DNA from: JBDGYW01 sp964518955
Lineage (GTDB): Bacteria > Gemmatimonadota > Gemmatimonadetes > Gemmatimonadales > GWC2-71-9
DNA: 64,000 nt
NCBI GenBank assembly: GCA_964518955.1
Contig: CAZFHS010000001.1
Coordinates: forward strand, 186,001 to 250,000
Direction of reading: 5' to 3'
Below are positions 35,251 through 43,734 of this stretch, one piece after another. The notes beneath the pieces were generated by a model, which saw nothing but the letters and a program-made list of their open reading frames with translations, had not been told where the DNA came from and did not search any database. The position numbers and the translations under genes were made by a program. The first letter of the stretch is position 1, and each line of letters begins with the position of its first letter.

Positions 35251-36436
35251 CGTATTCGATGGCTGGGATGATTCGATCTTGCAGTGCCCGCCAGCTCGCC
35301 AATTCGGTTGACTCATGAATGTTCCACGCGTTGAAGACAACCACCACATCGTATTCAGGAGCCACCATAAGGAACTGACCACCGTAGCCGTTGCCCGCAA
35401 AGATGGCAGCGGTCTCACCGTCGTGCTCCGGCACCCACCACTGATACCCGTAGCCTGCATCGGGGCGATCGTTGTCCGGTCTGACATCTGTCACGTCTGG
35501 AGAAGTGGACGCCTGCACCCAATCCTCAGAGAGGATTCGCTCTCCGGCCCACATACCGCGCCTCAGGAACAGGTATCCGACGCGTGCCAGATCGTGGGCA
35601 GAGAGGTAGAGCCCACCCTCGGTATCGACCTCATCGTCGGGAGTGATCTTCCAGTAGAACTCTCGTATGCCGATCGGTTGAAACAGGCGGTCCCTGGCCC
35701 ATTCGTCCACGCGGTGTCCGGTTGCTACCTGAACGATCTTCCCGAGCAACACGCTCACGCCGCTGTTGTAATCCCACCGCGTGCCTGGATCTTCCCTCAT
35801 CGGATGATCGAGCACAAAACGGATCCACTCGTCGCTCGCTTCCAGCTGCACACAGCTGTTATCGGCGTCGAGGTACGAGCCCGCTTCGTTCCAGTCGATG
35901 CCGCTCCTCATAGTGAGCAGGTCTTCGAGAGTCATCGCCGCTCTGCGTGCGTCGGACATGTCCGGGCCGAACGAATCGAAGAACGACATGCCCGGGACAT
36001 CCACGCCTGCTATCAACCCATCATCTACAGCGATCCCCAGAGCGGCGGATGTAACGCTCTTCGTAACCGACTGAAGCGTGTGCAGGTCAGTGTCACGGTA
36101 GTACGGATGCCAGTCGGGGTGATCGTAGTCGTACTGATCGTTCGTCGGATTGTATTGGGCTGAAATCGAGTCGTAGTCATGTTCGTAGTGGTAGTCCGCC
36201 ACTACACGACCGTGTCGAATGAGCAGGAAATTGTCCAGCAGCCCATAGCGCCCGGCGACAATATCCTGATGTATCGAGTCTATTGCAGCCGGGTCAATCC
36301 CTTCAGCCTCGGGCGTCGAGATAGGCCACGTATCTCCAGGGAACGGAGCGGCTTCGTTTGTTGTCTGTTGACACGCAATCAGTGCGACCGACGCCACGGC
36401 CAAGATAGGAAAGACGATTCGTTTACATCTGGGCAT
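35246..36436 (-). CDS. beta-lactamase-fold serine hydrolase, lipoprotein
   Basis: 396 residues. The ATG at 36436 follows GGAGA; an upstream ATG at 36454 would add six residues. The signal ends at a lipobox (LIAC). The class C/DD-peptidase motifs are SVTK (SxxK nucleophile) and YNSG (YxN). The family includes esterases, D-amino-acid peptidases and true lactamases, and nothing here favours resistance. First gene of a likely three-gene minus-strand run with the MFS and MttB-like genes. Confidence 0.87.
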   Translation of the reverse strand: MPRCKRIVFPILAVASVALIACQQTTNEAAPFPGDTWPISTPEAEGIDPAAIDSIHQDIVAGRYGLLDNFLLIRHGRVVADYHYEHDYDSISAQYNPTNDQYDYDHPDWHPYYRDTDLHTLQSVTKSVTSAALGIAVDDGLIAGVDVPGMSFFDSFGPDMSDARRAAMTLEDLLTMRSGIDWNEAGSYLDADNSCVQLEASDEWIRFVLDHPMREDPGTRWDYNSGVSVLLGKIVQVATGHRVDEWARDRLFQPIGIREFYWKITPDDEVDTEGGLYLSAHDLARVGYLFLRRGMWAGERILSEDWVQASTSPDVTDVRPDNDRPDAGYGYQWWVPEHDGETAAIFAGNGYGGQFLMVAPEYDVVVVFNAWNIHESTELASWRALQDRIIPAIEYD

Positions 36437-36556
36437 TCGGTCTCCGCGGCTCATTGGTATTCGTTAACCTGCTTCATGACGCCCCCTTGCGCAAACGCAA
36501 TATCGGCGATAAAACAAACAGGAACCAGAATCCCGCTATTTCTCAGGAGCCTCATA

Positions 36557-39500
36557 ATGCGTATCCGTTACTCGCAGACGACAGTTATCCTCTTGCTCGT
36601 TCTGTGCTCGACTGTCCAGGCCCAGATCGACGCTCGGATGTTCCGTCACCCCGACGTATCAGCGACTCACATAACGTTCGTCTATGCCGGCGATATCTGG
36701 GTAATGCCAAAGAGCGGCGGTTTGGCAAATCGACTCAGTTCGCCGCGCGGCGAAGAGTCGTTTCCGCGATTCTCACCCGACGGCGCACGCATCGCCTTCA
36801 CCGCCAACTACGACGGCAACGGTGACGTCTACGTCGTTCCCAGCATGGGCGGCGAGCCGGTTCGTGTCACGCACCACCCCATGGGCGATCGTGTAATCGA
36901 TTGGACGCCTGACGGTGGCTCCCTGCTCTTCGCTTCTGCGCGAGAGAGTGGGCGACAACGTTACAACCAGTTTTACCGCGTAGAGGCCGCGGGCGGGCTA
37001 CCCGAGAAGCTGTCTATGCCCTACGCTGAATTCGGATCGATGTCTCCAGACGGCAACATGGTGGCGTATATAGACAAGGAGCGCGACAACCGAACCTGGA
37101 AACGGTACAGGGGAGGTTGGGCTCCAGAGATAACGGTGTTCGACCTGCAATCTCTCGAGTCTCGTAACATCGCGAGCAGCCCGGCGAACGAGAGCCAACC
37201 GATGTGGCACGGCCGGACCATCTACTTCTTATCCGATCGTGACGAGAGCCAGCGCTACAACATCTGGGCGTACGACCTCGACAACGAACAGGTCCGCCAA
37301 ATTACACAGTTCAGCGAATACGACATCACATTCCCCGCGTTGGGTCCGTCCGAAATAGTGTTTCAAGCCGGTGGGCGTCTCTACCTCCTCGACCTCGGAA
37401 GCGAGCAGTACGACGAGATCTCGGTGGAAGTAGTAACCGACCTGGCAACTCTGAAGCCGTATACCGAAGACGTGAGCGGGATGATTCGGAACGCGTGGAT
37501 ATCCCCAACCGGGAAGCGAGCGGTATTCCAGGCCCGCGGTGAGATCTTCACGGTGCCGGCAGAACACGGGCCGGTACGCAATCTCACAGCGTCTTCCGGC
37601 TCCGCCGAGAGATATCCGGCATGGTCACCGGACGGTGAGCATCTCGCCTATTGGAGCGATCGATCGGGCGAATATCAACTAACCGTGCGGCCCGCAGATG
37701 GATCCGGAGAGGAAAGGACACTCACCGAATACGGCCCGGGATACAGATATCAGCCCTATTGGTCTCCCGACAGCAAGAAGCTGGCATTCGTCGATCAATC
37801 GATGACGATCCGCGTTTATGACATGGAGTCGAACCGCACGGCCGTGGTGGATCAGGCACTATTCTGGTACCAAGGAAACCTGAGCTCATTCACTCCAAGC
37901 TGGTCGTCGGATAGCAGGTGGCTGGCGTACGAACGCGACCTCGAACACAGGTCGAGCGCAATCTTTTTGTTCGACACCCACTCCGGCGAGAGCCATCAGG
38001 CGACATCCGGCTACTACTCCGACTTCCAACCGGCATTCGACCCTGACGGCGACTACCTGTACTTCCTCACGAACCGCTCCTTCTCTCCCATCTACAGCGA
38101 CCTGCAAGGCACCTGGGTGTACCCAAATGCGACGCAGGTTGCGGTTGCGTCGTTGCGGGGCGATGTGGGGAGTCCGTTGGCTCCGAGGAGTGATGAGGAG
38201 GAGGTCGAAGAGGAGGGAGGAGAGGGAGAGGAAGAGAGTGAAGCCCATGTAGTGGCGATTGACCTCGCTGGCTTCGAGCAGCGTGTGACGATTCTGCCGC
38301 CGGAGGCGGGCAACTACACCGACCTGCAAGCGGTCTCGGGCAAGGTCCTCTATCGCAGAATGCCTCGAACCGGAAGCGGTGGCAACCAGAGCGCAGTCGT
38401 GTTCTGGGACCTCGAGGAGCGCGAGGAAAAAACCGTCTTGGACGATGCCGACGGGTTTCTCGTGTCCGCGGACGGGAAGAAAATCCTGGCCATGAACAAT
38501 GGCAGGTTCGCAATTGTGAGCGTGAGCGCGGGCCAGAAGATGGACAAACCGCTGCGCACGTCGGAGCTGGCGACGGTCGTGGACCCGAGAGCGGAGTGGC
38601 GGCAGATCTTCAACGACGGTTGGCGGATCATGCGGGATTACTTCTACGACGGCAACATGCATGGCGTCGACTGGTCCGCCATGCGCGATCACTACGGTGA
38701 GCTATTGAACGATACTCAAACGCGTTGGGATGTGAATTTCGTGCTGGGAGAGTTGATTGGCGAACTCAACGCCTCACACACCTATCGCCGCGGTGGAGAC
38801 ACCGAATCGGCGCAGCGCCGCGGAGTCGGCCTGCTGGGCGTGAACTGGGCACTCGAGAGCGGAGTCTACAGGATATCTGAGATTGTCGACGGCGCTCCGT
38901 GGGACACGGAGGTGCGCTCACCTCTCGCGATGCCGAACACAAATGTAGAGGAAGGCGACTATGTGTTGGCGGTGAACGGCATTCCGCTAGATCCATCTAA
39001 AGACCCATTCGCAGCGTTCGAGGGGCTGGCCGGTCAGACGGTGGAACTCCTGGTGAACGACGCACCTACTGCCGACGGGGCCCGACGTGCGCTCGTCAAT
39101 ACAATGCGGAGCGAGGCGCGGCTCAGACACTTGCAGTGGATTGAGTCAAATCGCCGCCGCGTGGACGAAATAAGCGGCGGACGTGTGGGATACGTCTACG
39201 TGCGCAGCACGGGCGTCGACGGCCAGACGGAACTGGTACGCCAGTTCCTAGCTCAGTTCGACAAAGAGGCCATGGTCATAGACGAGCGATGGAACAGCGG
39301 CGGTCAAATTCCCGACAGGTTCATCGAACTGTTGAACAGGCCTCCGCTCGCCTTCTGGGCTGTGCGAGACGGTAAGGATTGGCAGCACCCGACAACGGGC
39401 CATTATGGACCAAAGGTCATGCTGATCAATGGCTGGAGCGGATCGGGTGGAGACGCATTCCCCGACTACTTCAAAAGAGCTGGGCTCGGCCCGTTGATCG

Positions 39501-39802
39501 GTACCCGCACCTGGGGAGGACTCATCGGCTATACCGGCGTTCCATCGCTTGTCGACGGCGGAAGCGTCATCGCACCGACGTTCAGAATGTACGATCCCAA
39601 CAGTGATTGGTTCCCCGAGGGGTATGGCGTCGAACCGGACATCAACGTACCCGAAGACCCGACGGCAATTGCGCGGGGCGGTGAGCCGCAGCTGGAACGA
39701 GCAGTCGAAGAGGTGCTGCGCCTGCTGGCCGAGGCGCCTTCACCGATTCCGGATCGTCCAGCCTACGAAAATCGTACGGCGCGGAGCGGCAGGGGGAACT
39801 GA
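36557..39802 (+). CDS. tricorn-like protease (S41) with propellers and PDZ
   Basis: 1081 residues from the ATG at 36557 (AGGAG upstream), with a signal peptide ending near VQAQ. Beta-propeller repeats fill about residues 25-620 (for example FPRFSPDGARIAF, YPAWSPDGEHLAY, FQPAFDPDGDYLYF). An acidic linker (SDEEEVEEEGGEGEEES) follows near 540. The protease part starts near 680: ASHTY holds the Ser-His pair of tricorn, a PDZ-like domain follows, and WSGSGGDAFPDYF contains the nucleophile. It would degrade peptides outside the cytoplasm into short fragments, feeding the many aminopeptidases in this window. Confidence 0.92.
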   Translation: MRIRYSQTTVILLLVLCSTVQAQIDARMFRHPDVSATHITFVYAGDIWVMPKSGGLANRLSSPRGEESFPRFSPDGARIAFTANYDGNGDVYVVPSMGGEPVRVTHHPMGDRVIDWTPDGGSLLFASARESGRQRYNQFYRVEAAGGLPEKLSMPYAEFGSMSPDGNMVAYIDKERDNRTWKRYRGGWAPEITVFDLQSLESRNIASSPANESQPMWHGRTIYFLSDRDESQRYNIWAYDLDNEQVRQITQFSEYDITFPALGPSEIVFQAGGRLYLLDLGSEQYDEISVEVVTDLATLKPYTEDVSGMIRNAWISPTGKRAVFQARGEIFTVPAEHGPVRNLTASSGSAERYPAWSPDGEHLAYWSDRSGEYQLTVRPADGSGEERTLTEYGPGYRYQPYWSPDSKKLAFVDQSMTIRVYDMESNRTAVVDQALFWYQGNLSSFTPSWSSDSRWLAYERDLEHRSSAIFLFDTHSGESHQATSGYYSDFQPAFDPDGDYLYFLTNRSFSPIYSDLQGTWVYPNATQVAVASLRGDVGSPLAPRSDEEEVEEEGGEGEEESEAHVVAIDLAGFEQRVTILPPEAGNYTDLQAVSGKVLYRRMPRTGSGGNQSAVVFWDLEEREEKTVLDDADGFLVSADGKKILAMNNGRFAIVSVSAGQKMDKPLRTSELATVVDPRAEWRQIFNDGWRIMRDYFYDGNMHGVDWSAMRDHYGELLNDTQTRWDVNFVLGELIGELNASHTYRRGGDTESAQRRGVGLLGVNWALESGVYRISEIVDGAPWDTEVRSPLAMPNTNVEEGDYVLAVNGIPLDPSKDPFAAFEGLAGQTVELLVNDAPTADGARRALVNTMRSEARLRHLQWIESNRRRVDEISGGRVGYVYVRSTGVDGQTELVRQFLAQFDKEAMVIDERWNSGGQIPDRFIELLNRPPLAFWAVRDGKDWQHPTTGHYGPKVMLINGWSGSGGDAFPDYFKRAGLGPLIGTRTWGGLIGYTGVPSLVDGGSVIAPTFRMYDPNSDWFPEGYGVEPDINVPEDPTAIARGGEPQLERAVEEVLRLLAEAPSPIPDRPAYENRTARSGRGN

Positions 39803-39809
39803 CGAATAA

Positions 39810-40751
39810 TCACGGGCACGCCGGCTCGACGATCAGGCCTTCATAAATCGGGTCGGCGTAGTTGCCTCCATTTTCATATTCTTCGTTCCAGACCTTTTGT
39901 CCGTCGATGATCTTGTAGAGGAAGGGGCTCCTCAACAGCCTCTCCAGATGCCACCGCCCTTCCCTGCCTTCGAAGATCTCAATGGACTCTCCGTAACCCA
40001 TTAGACCTGGGACGTCCGTCCCCGAACCCTGAGGGCATACATCGAGCCCCTCGTGCGATACATTGATCAGCTTGTGTCCCATCTCATGGGCCATGGTTCG
40101 GCGGGCGGGTCGCGACCTCTGAAACGATATCACTCCTCTCAAACGCTCCGGGATGCGATCGGCGAAGAGATACGGCGGAAATGATATGGCAGAGGTTGGC
40201 GAAGTGACCTTCACCCACTCGTTGTTCTCGTCCCTTTCGAACCAGGCAACCGTCAGATCAGAGAGGGGGATGATGTAGATAGTCCGCTCAGGCGTCTCTT
40301 CGTTGGCCAAGAACATGTTGAGAATGTTCTCCAACCGTTCCGGCAGCACTTCCTGCTCGTAGTCCATCGATTCGTAAAAGTCCAATTCCATGTCGGCGGT
40401 TGGTTCGTTCGTGGATTCACCGGATGCCATCCCGGACCAGCTCTCGGGATAGTCGACCTCATAAGCCCTGAGCAGGTTCAGTTGCACACCATAGGCTCGG
40501 AATATGTCATCGGCCGTGGTGAACTCTTCTTTCAACTCTTCCCACGTCACCTCTGTGTTGTCGGTGCTGAACATCACAACGTCGACAGTTAGCACTCCCT
40601 CTTCCAAAGGTTTGTTGAGTCCGGTGATGTCGTGTTCTCCGATGAACTCTACAGTCTCCGCGGGTTCGGATTCTCCAGTGCACGAACCACCCACAAAGGC
40701 CGCGGCGAACACGACGATCAACATTGGAACAGATGGTCTACTCAAGATCAT
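39810..40751 (-). CDS. zincin-like metalloprotease lipoprotein
   Basis: 313 residues with a lipobox-like GGSC after a short hydrophobic segment. The ATG at 40751 is preferred over a TTG at 40754. HEMGHKLINVSHEG is a zinc site with the third His one residue later than the canonical metzincin spacing (HExxHxxGxxH); VPGLMGYG nearby could be the Met-turn. The rest of the chain is not a family I recognise. Protease activity is likely but not shown. It converges on the tricorn-like gene. Confidence 0.7.
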   Translation of the reverse strand: MILSRPSVPMLIVVFAAAFVGGSCTGESEPAETVEFIGEHDITGLNKPLEEGVLTVDVVMFSTDNTEVTWEELKEEFTTADDIFRAYGVQLNLLRAYEVDYPESWSGMASGESTNEPTADMELDFYESMDYEQEVLPERLENILNMFLANEETPERTIYIIPLSDLTVAWFERDENNEWVKVTSPTSAISFPPYLFADRIPERLRGVISFQRSRPARRTMAHEMGHKLINVSHEGLDVCPQGSGTDVPGLMGYGESIEIFEGREGRWHLERLLRSPFLYKIIDGQKVWNEEYENGGNYADPIYEGLIVEPACP

Positions 40752-40957
40752 CAATGCCTCTGTGTAGGAAGAGTGTGGCTGCCGCGGTGTCTGAGGTCGG
40801 CAGTCGATCTGAAAATGTACCAGGCCGACGCGACAAAGCCGATGGCCTATTTGAGAATTTGGGTAGTTTTACCAACCATGCAGCCCGTTACGCTCGACTG
40901 ACTCAACATTGCCGCACTGCTCACACTATCAGCCATGGCAACATTTGGAGCGTCTGG

Positions 40958-41809
40958 ATGTACGAACCACTGAAAGAAATCAACAGCCGTCCGAAACCGT
41001 TCGAGTATTATACTGCAAGCGACTTGTGGACAAACGACCACACGTCGAAGAAGATGCTCGAGTACCACCTGAACGAATCGCTGGACCTTGCATCCAGAAA
41101 CCCTGAGTTCGTTGATCGCTCGGCAAATTGGATAGCATCACGATTCGGATTGGATGAGAACACAGCCGTCGCAGACTTTGGGTGCGGACCGGGCCTCTAT
41201 ACGACTCGGTTTGCGCGGACCGGCGCTGATGTCTTGGGCATCGACTTTTCCGAACGATCGATACAGCATGCACGGGAAACGGCAAAAGGTGAAGGACTGA
41301 GCATCGACTATGTATGTCAGGACTACCTGGAATTCGAAACCGACAAGCGGTTCGATTTGATCACGATGATCTGGTGCGACTTCTGCGCTTTGAGCCCGAC
41401 TCAGCGTGGCGACTTGCTCGCCAAGTTCCGCAGGTTTCTCAAAGAGGGTGGCTCGGTGATGATGGACGTTCACTCTCTGATCGTTTTCGACCAGAAGGAA
41501 GAGTCCGCCACGTACGAATTGAACCAGCTAGACGGTTTCTGGTCTCCAAATCCTTACTACGGTTTTCTGAACTCTTTCAAATACGAAGACGAGAAGATCT
41601 TGCTCGACAAATACACGATAGTCGAACAGTCCCAGATTCGGACCGTCTACAACTGGATCCAATGTTTCAGCCCCGAGTCAATTCAGGCGGAGTTCGCCGA
41701 GCATGATCTGCAAGTCGAGGAACAATACGCGGACGTCGCCGGCACAGCTTTCAGTCCTGACACCACGGAATTCGCAATAGTTGCTGGCAACGAAAGGAAG
41801 AAGACGTGA
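40958..41809 (+). CDS. SAM-dependent methyltransferase (class I)
   Basis: 283 residues from the ATG at 40958 (GGAG eight bases upstream). Motif I VADFGCGPGLYTTRFA at about 68-83 binds S-adenosylmethionine; VLGIDFSERSIQHA is motif II. The acceptor is not evident. Its stop overlaps the ATG of the next gene by one base (TGATG), so it is translationally coupled to the C-GCAxxG-C-C protein. That pairing hints at methylation of a small redox or metalloid compound, which is speculation. Confidence 0.85.
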   Translation: MYEPLKEINSRPKPFEYYTASDLWTNDHTSKKMLEYHLNESLDLASRNPEFVDRSANWIASRFGLDENTAVADFGCGPGLYTTRFARTGADVLGIDFSERSIQHARETAKGEGLSIDYVCQDYLEFETDKRFDLITMIWCDFCALSPTQRGDLLAKFRRFLKEGGSVMMDVHSLIVFDQKEESATYELNQLDGFWSPNPYYGFLNSFKYEDEKILLDKYTIVEQSQIRTVYNWIQCFSPESIQAEFAEHDLQVEEQYADVAGTAFSPDTTEFAIVAGNERKKT

Positions 41810-42249
41810 TGGAACAAACCCAGGCAGCTGAAATCATGATGCAAGGTGTTGTCTGAAGCGAAGCGGTACTCCTGGCCGTGAGTCAGGACCTCGATATGGA
41901 TCACGAGTTCGTTGGTCAGGGGCTCGCGAGTCTGTTCGCAGGCGGGATCGGTAACACGGGGTCTGTGTGTGGCGCCGTCATAGGAGCCACCATGGCAATT
42001 GGCCTCAAGAAAGGAAGAGCCGACTCGATGGAAGGGATCATGGGCAACCTGGCTCTGGCCGGTGAGTTTCGCCGCCGTTTCGAAGCAGAGGTTGGCACCA
42101 TCTCCTGCCGGGAGCTCACAGGGGTTGATTTCACCACTCCAGAGGGCCTGGAACAGTACATGAACTCCGACAAACCAACGACGGTCTGCGCATCGGCGGT
42201 TAACACTGCGCATCGGCTAGCAGTGGAGATTTTGACAGAAAGCGAGTGA
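41809..42249 (+). CDS. C-GCAxxG-C-C family protein, probable selenoprotein (in-frame TGA at codon 16)
   Basis: 146 residues if TGA at 41854-41856 is read as selenocysteine. Before it: MEQTQAAEIMMQGVV; after it: SEAVLLAVSQDLDMDHEF, in the same frame with no other stop. In this family the line reads like a helix, G(F/Y)NC(S/A)xAVL; the TGA falls exactly on the conserved redox Cys. The rest fits: GGIGNTGSVCGAVIGA, then ISCRELTG, with a further Cys near the end. A frame starting only at the GTG at 41878 would lose the active-site helix. A hairpin with a G-starting loop lies 14-32 bases after the TGA. Coupled by overlap to the methyltransferase. Physiological reaction unknown. Confidence 0.8.
41870..41888 (+). 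promoter_or_regulatory. candidate bacterial SECIS hairpin
   Basis: TCCTG (41870-41874) pairs with CAGGA (41884-41888) around a 9-base loop that starts with G. The loop begins 18 bases after the in-frame TGA, where bacterial selenocysteine insertion elements are found. The stem is short, so this is suggestive only. Confidence 0.5.
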
Positions 42250-42308
42250 GGGTTAGGTCTCAGTCCGCTCCAGTGCTACGACCATCCTGTCAAGGGGAAC
42301 AACACATC

Positions 42309-43724
42309 ATGCAATACAGGGTCGTTTTGCTGGTCATAGTCACGCTGATCGTGCTTCCGTGCACCTGGACGAGCGCCCAAGAACAGGACGATCTGGCCGA
42401 GTGGAACAACCGCATTCGCCGGGAGAAGTTCGACCTCGTTCTCCCGGAAGTCATGAGACATAACGACGTCGATATGTGGATCCACGTAATGAGGGAGACA
42501 ATCGACGATCCCTTCGGTGCGGAAGAATTCGGAAGCACGTCTGGCGTATTCGTGTTCTCCGACAGGGGCGGCGATCGGATCGAGCGCGCGATTCTCGGTC
42601 GACGCTGGGGAGACTCTCATGCCGGCGAAACCTGGCGCGTGCATTGGGATACGAGAATCGTCGACGAGTGCGAATGCTTCGACATTGTTGACGAGGCGGT
42701 GCTGGTGCGGCAGCCGCCGGGAGGACCCGAGACCGAGTACGACTACAGATTCGAGGGACTCGGCGAATTCGTTCGAGAGCGTGACCCGCAGCGAATAGCT
42801 CTCAATTTCAAATACGAGTTGGGCCCCTACCCCACCACAACACGAGCGCAAGACGGCCTTTCGCATACTGACTATTTGTTGTTGGCTGAAGAGCTTGGCG
42901 AGAAATACGCCAGCAGAATCGTCTCATCCGAACGAGTGATGGTCGACTACATAGCCGGGAAGGTGCCGAGCGAGATCGAGCTGCTGAAAGAGATCCGCGC
43001 TGACGAAGACGACCGTGTCAGAGCTGCATTCGCGGAGATAGTGCCAGGCGTAACAAAGAACCGCGACGCGGGGGTTACGGTCTTTCGCCGAAGAGGCACA
43101 GGCGTGTCGCAGAGAGGGCGCACGCCCGGTCACGAGAACGTCGTGATTCAGGGAGGTGACATCGTTGCAGCGCCGAGCCAAGGCACCTTTGCCTACGTCC
43201 TCCGCCCCGGTGAGACCGAACCGCCGGAGGACATTCAGAAGTTATGGACAACGTACCAACTGGTCGACGGGATTCTCGCCGAGACCATCAAGGTGGGGTT
43301 GACCCCACGCGAGATAGTCGCCAACTACTCGTCGAGATTCGAGGATGAGGGCATCATCCTCCGGGACGGGCAACTGCACCTATTCGATGTGCGGAACGAT
43401 TTCGGCGCCTACACCGCCGGGTTCGACCCGGCGAAAACGCATCTCAATATCGACTGTCATGCCATGGGCAAGGGTGCCCGCGAACGCAAGTTCGAAAACT
43501 ATTTTGGCCCCCGCATCGGCTCAAACGGCCCGGAATGGATGTGGGACGTCCCGCTCCCACCGAATCACCACCTCGTACTGGAATACTTCATTTACATGCC
43601 ATGGCCCTCGACCGACCATGCGGACCAGTACCTGTTTTGGTGGAATCACGAGCAAGTGCTGGCCACGGAGAACGGCGTGGAGTATCTGTCTCCGCCGCAG
43701 GAGAAATTGATACTGATCAGGTAG
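42309..43724 (+). CDS. exported M24 (Xaa-Pro aminopeptidase-like) protein, metal site apparently lost
   Basis: 471 residues; AAGGGGA precedes the ATG; signal peptide ends near TSAQ. The creatinase-type N-terminal domain and the C-terminal pita-bread fold can be followed: SERVMVDYIAGK, then AYVLRPGETEPPEDIQ, CHAMGKG and LVLEYFIY. The stretch where family members have the Asp ligands (a DxG and a later TD) reads GGDIVAAPSQG and then passes directly to FAYVLRPGE, so about a dozen residues including both Asp appear to be gone. The His and a Glu remain. It may be a non-catalytic relative, unless the deletion is an assembly error. Confidence 0.75.
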   Translation: MQYRVVLLVIVTLIVLPCTWTSAQEQDDLAEWNNRIRREKFDLVLPEVMRHNDVDMWIHVMRETIDDPFGAEEFGSTSGVFVFSDRGGDRIERAILGRRWGDSHAGETWRVHWDTRIVDECECFDIVDEAVLVRQPPGGPETEYDYRFEGLGEFVRERDPQRIALNFKYELGPYPTTTRAQDGLSHTDYLLLAEELGEKYASRIVSSERVMVDYIAGKVPSEIELLKEIRADEDDRVRAAFAEIVPGVTKNRDAGVTVFRRRGTGVSQRGRTPGHENVVIQGGDIVAAPSQGTFAYVLRPGETEPPEDIQKLWTTYQLVDGILAETIKVGLTPREIVANYSSRFEDEGIILRDGQLHLFDVRNDFGAYTAGFDPAKTHLNIDCHAMGKGARERKFENYFGPRIGSNGPEWMWDVPLPPNHHLVLEYFIYMPWPSTDHADQYLFWWNHEQVLATENGVEYLSPPQEKLILIR

Positions 43725-43734
43725 GGTCTATTGG

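Noticed and set aside
41854..41856. Reading the TGA as a simple nonsense mutation
   Set aside because: It stands on the conserved redox Cys, both flanks are conserved, and a hairpin follows; selenocysteine is the simpler reading, though not proven.
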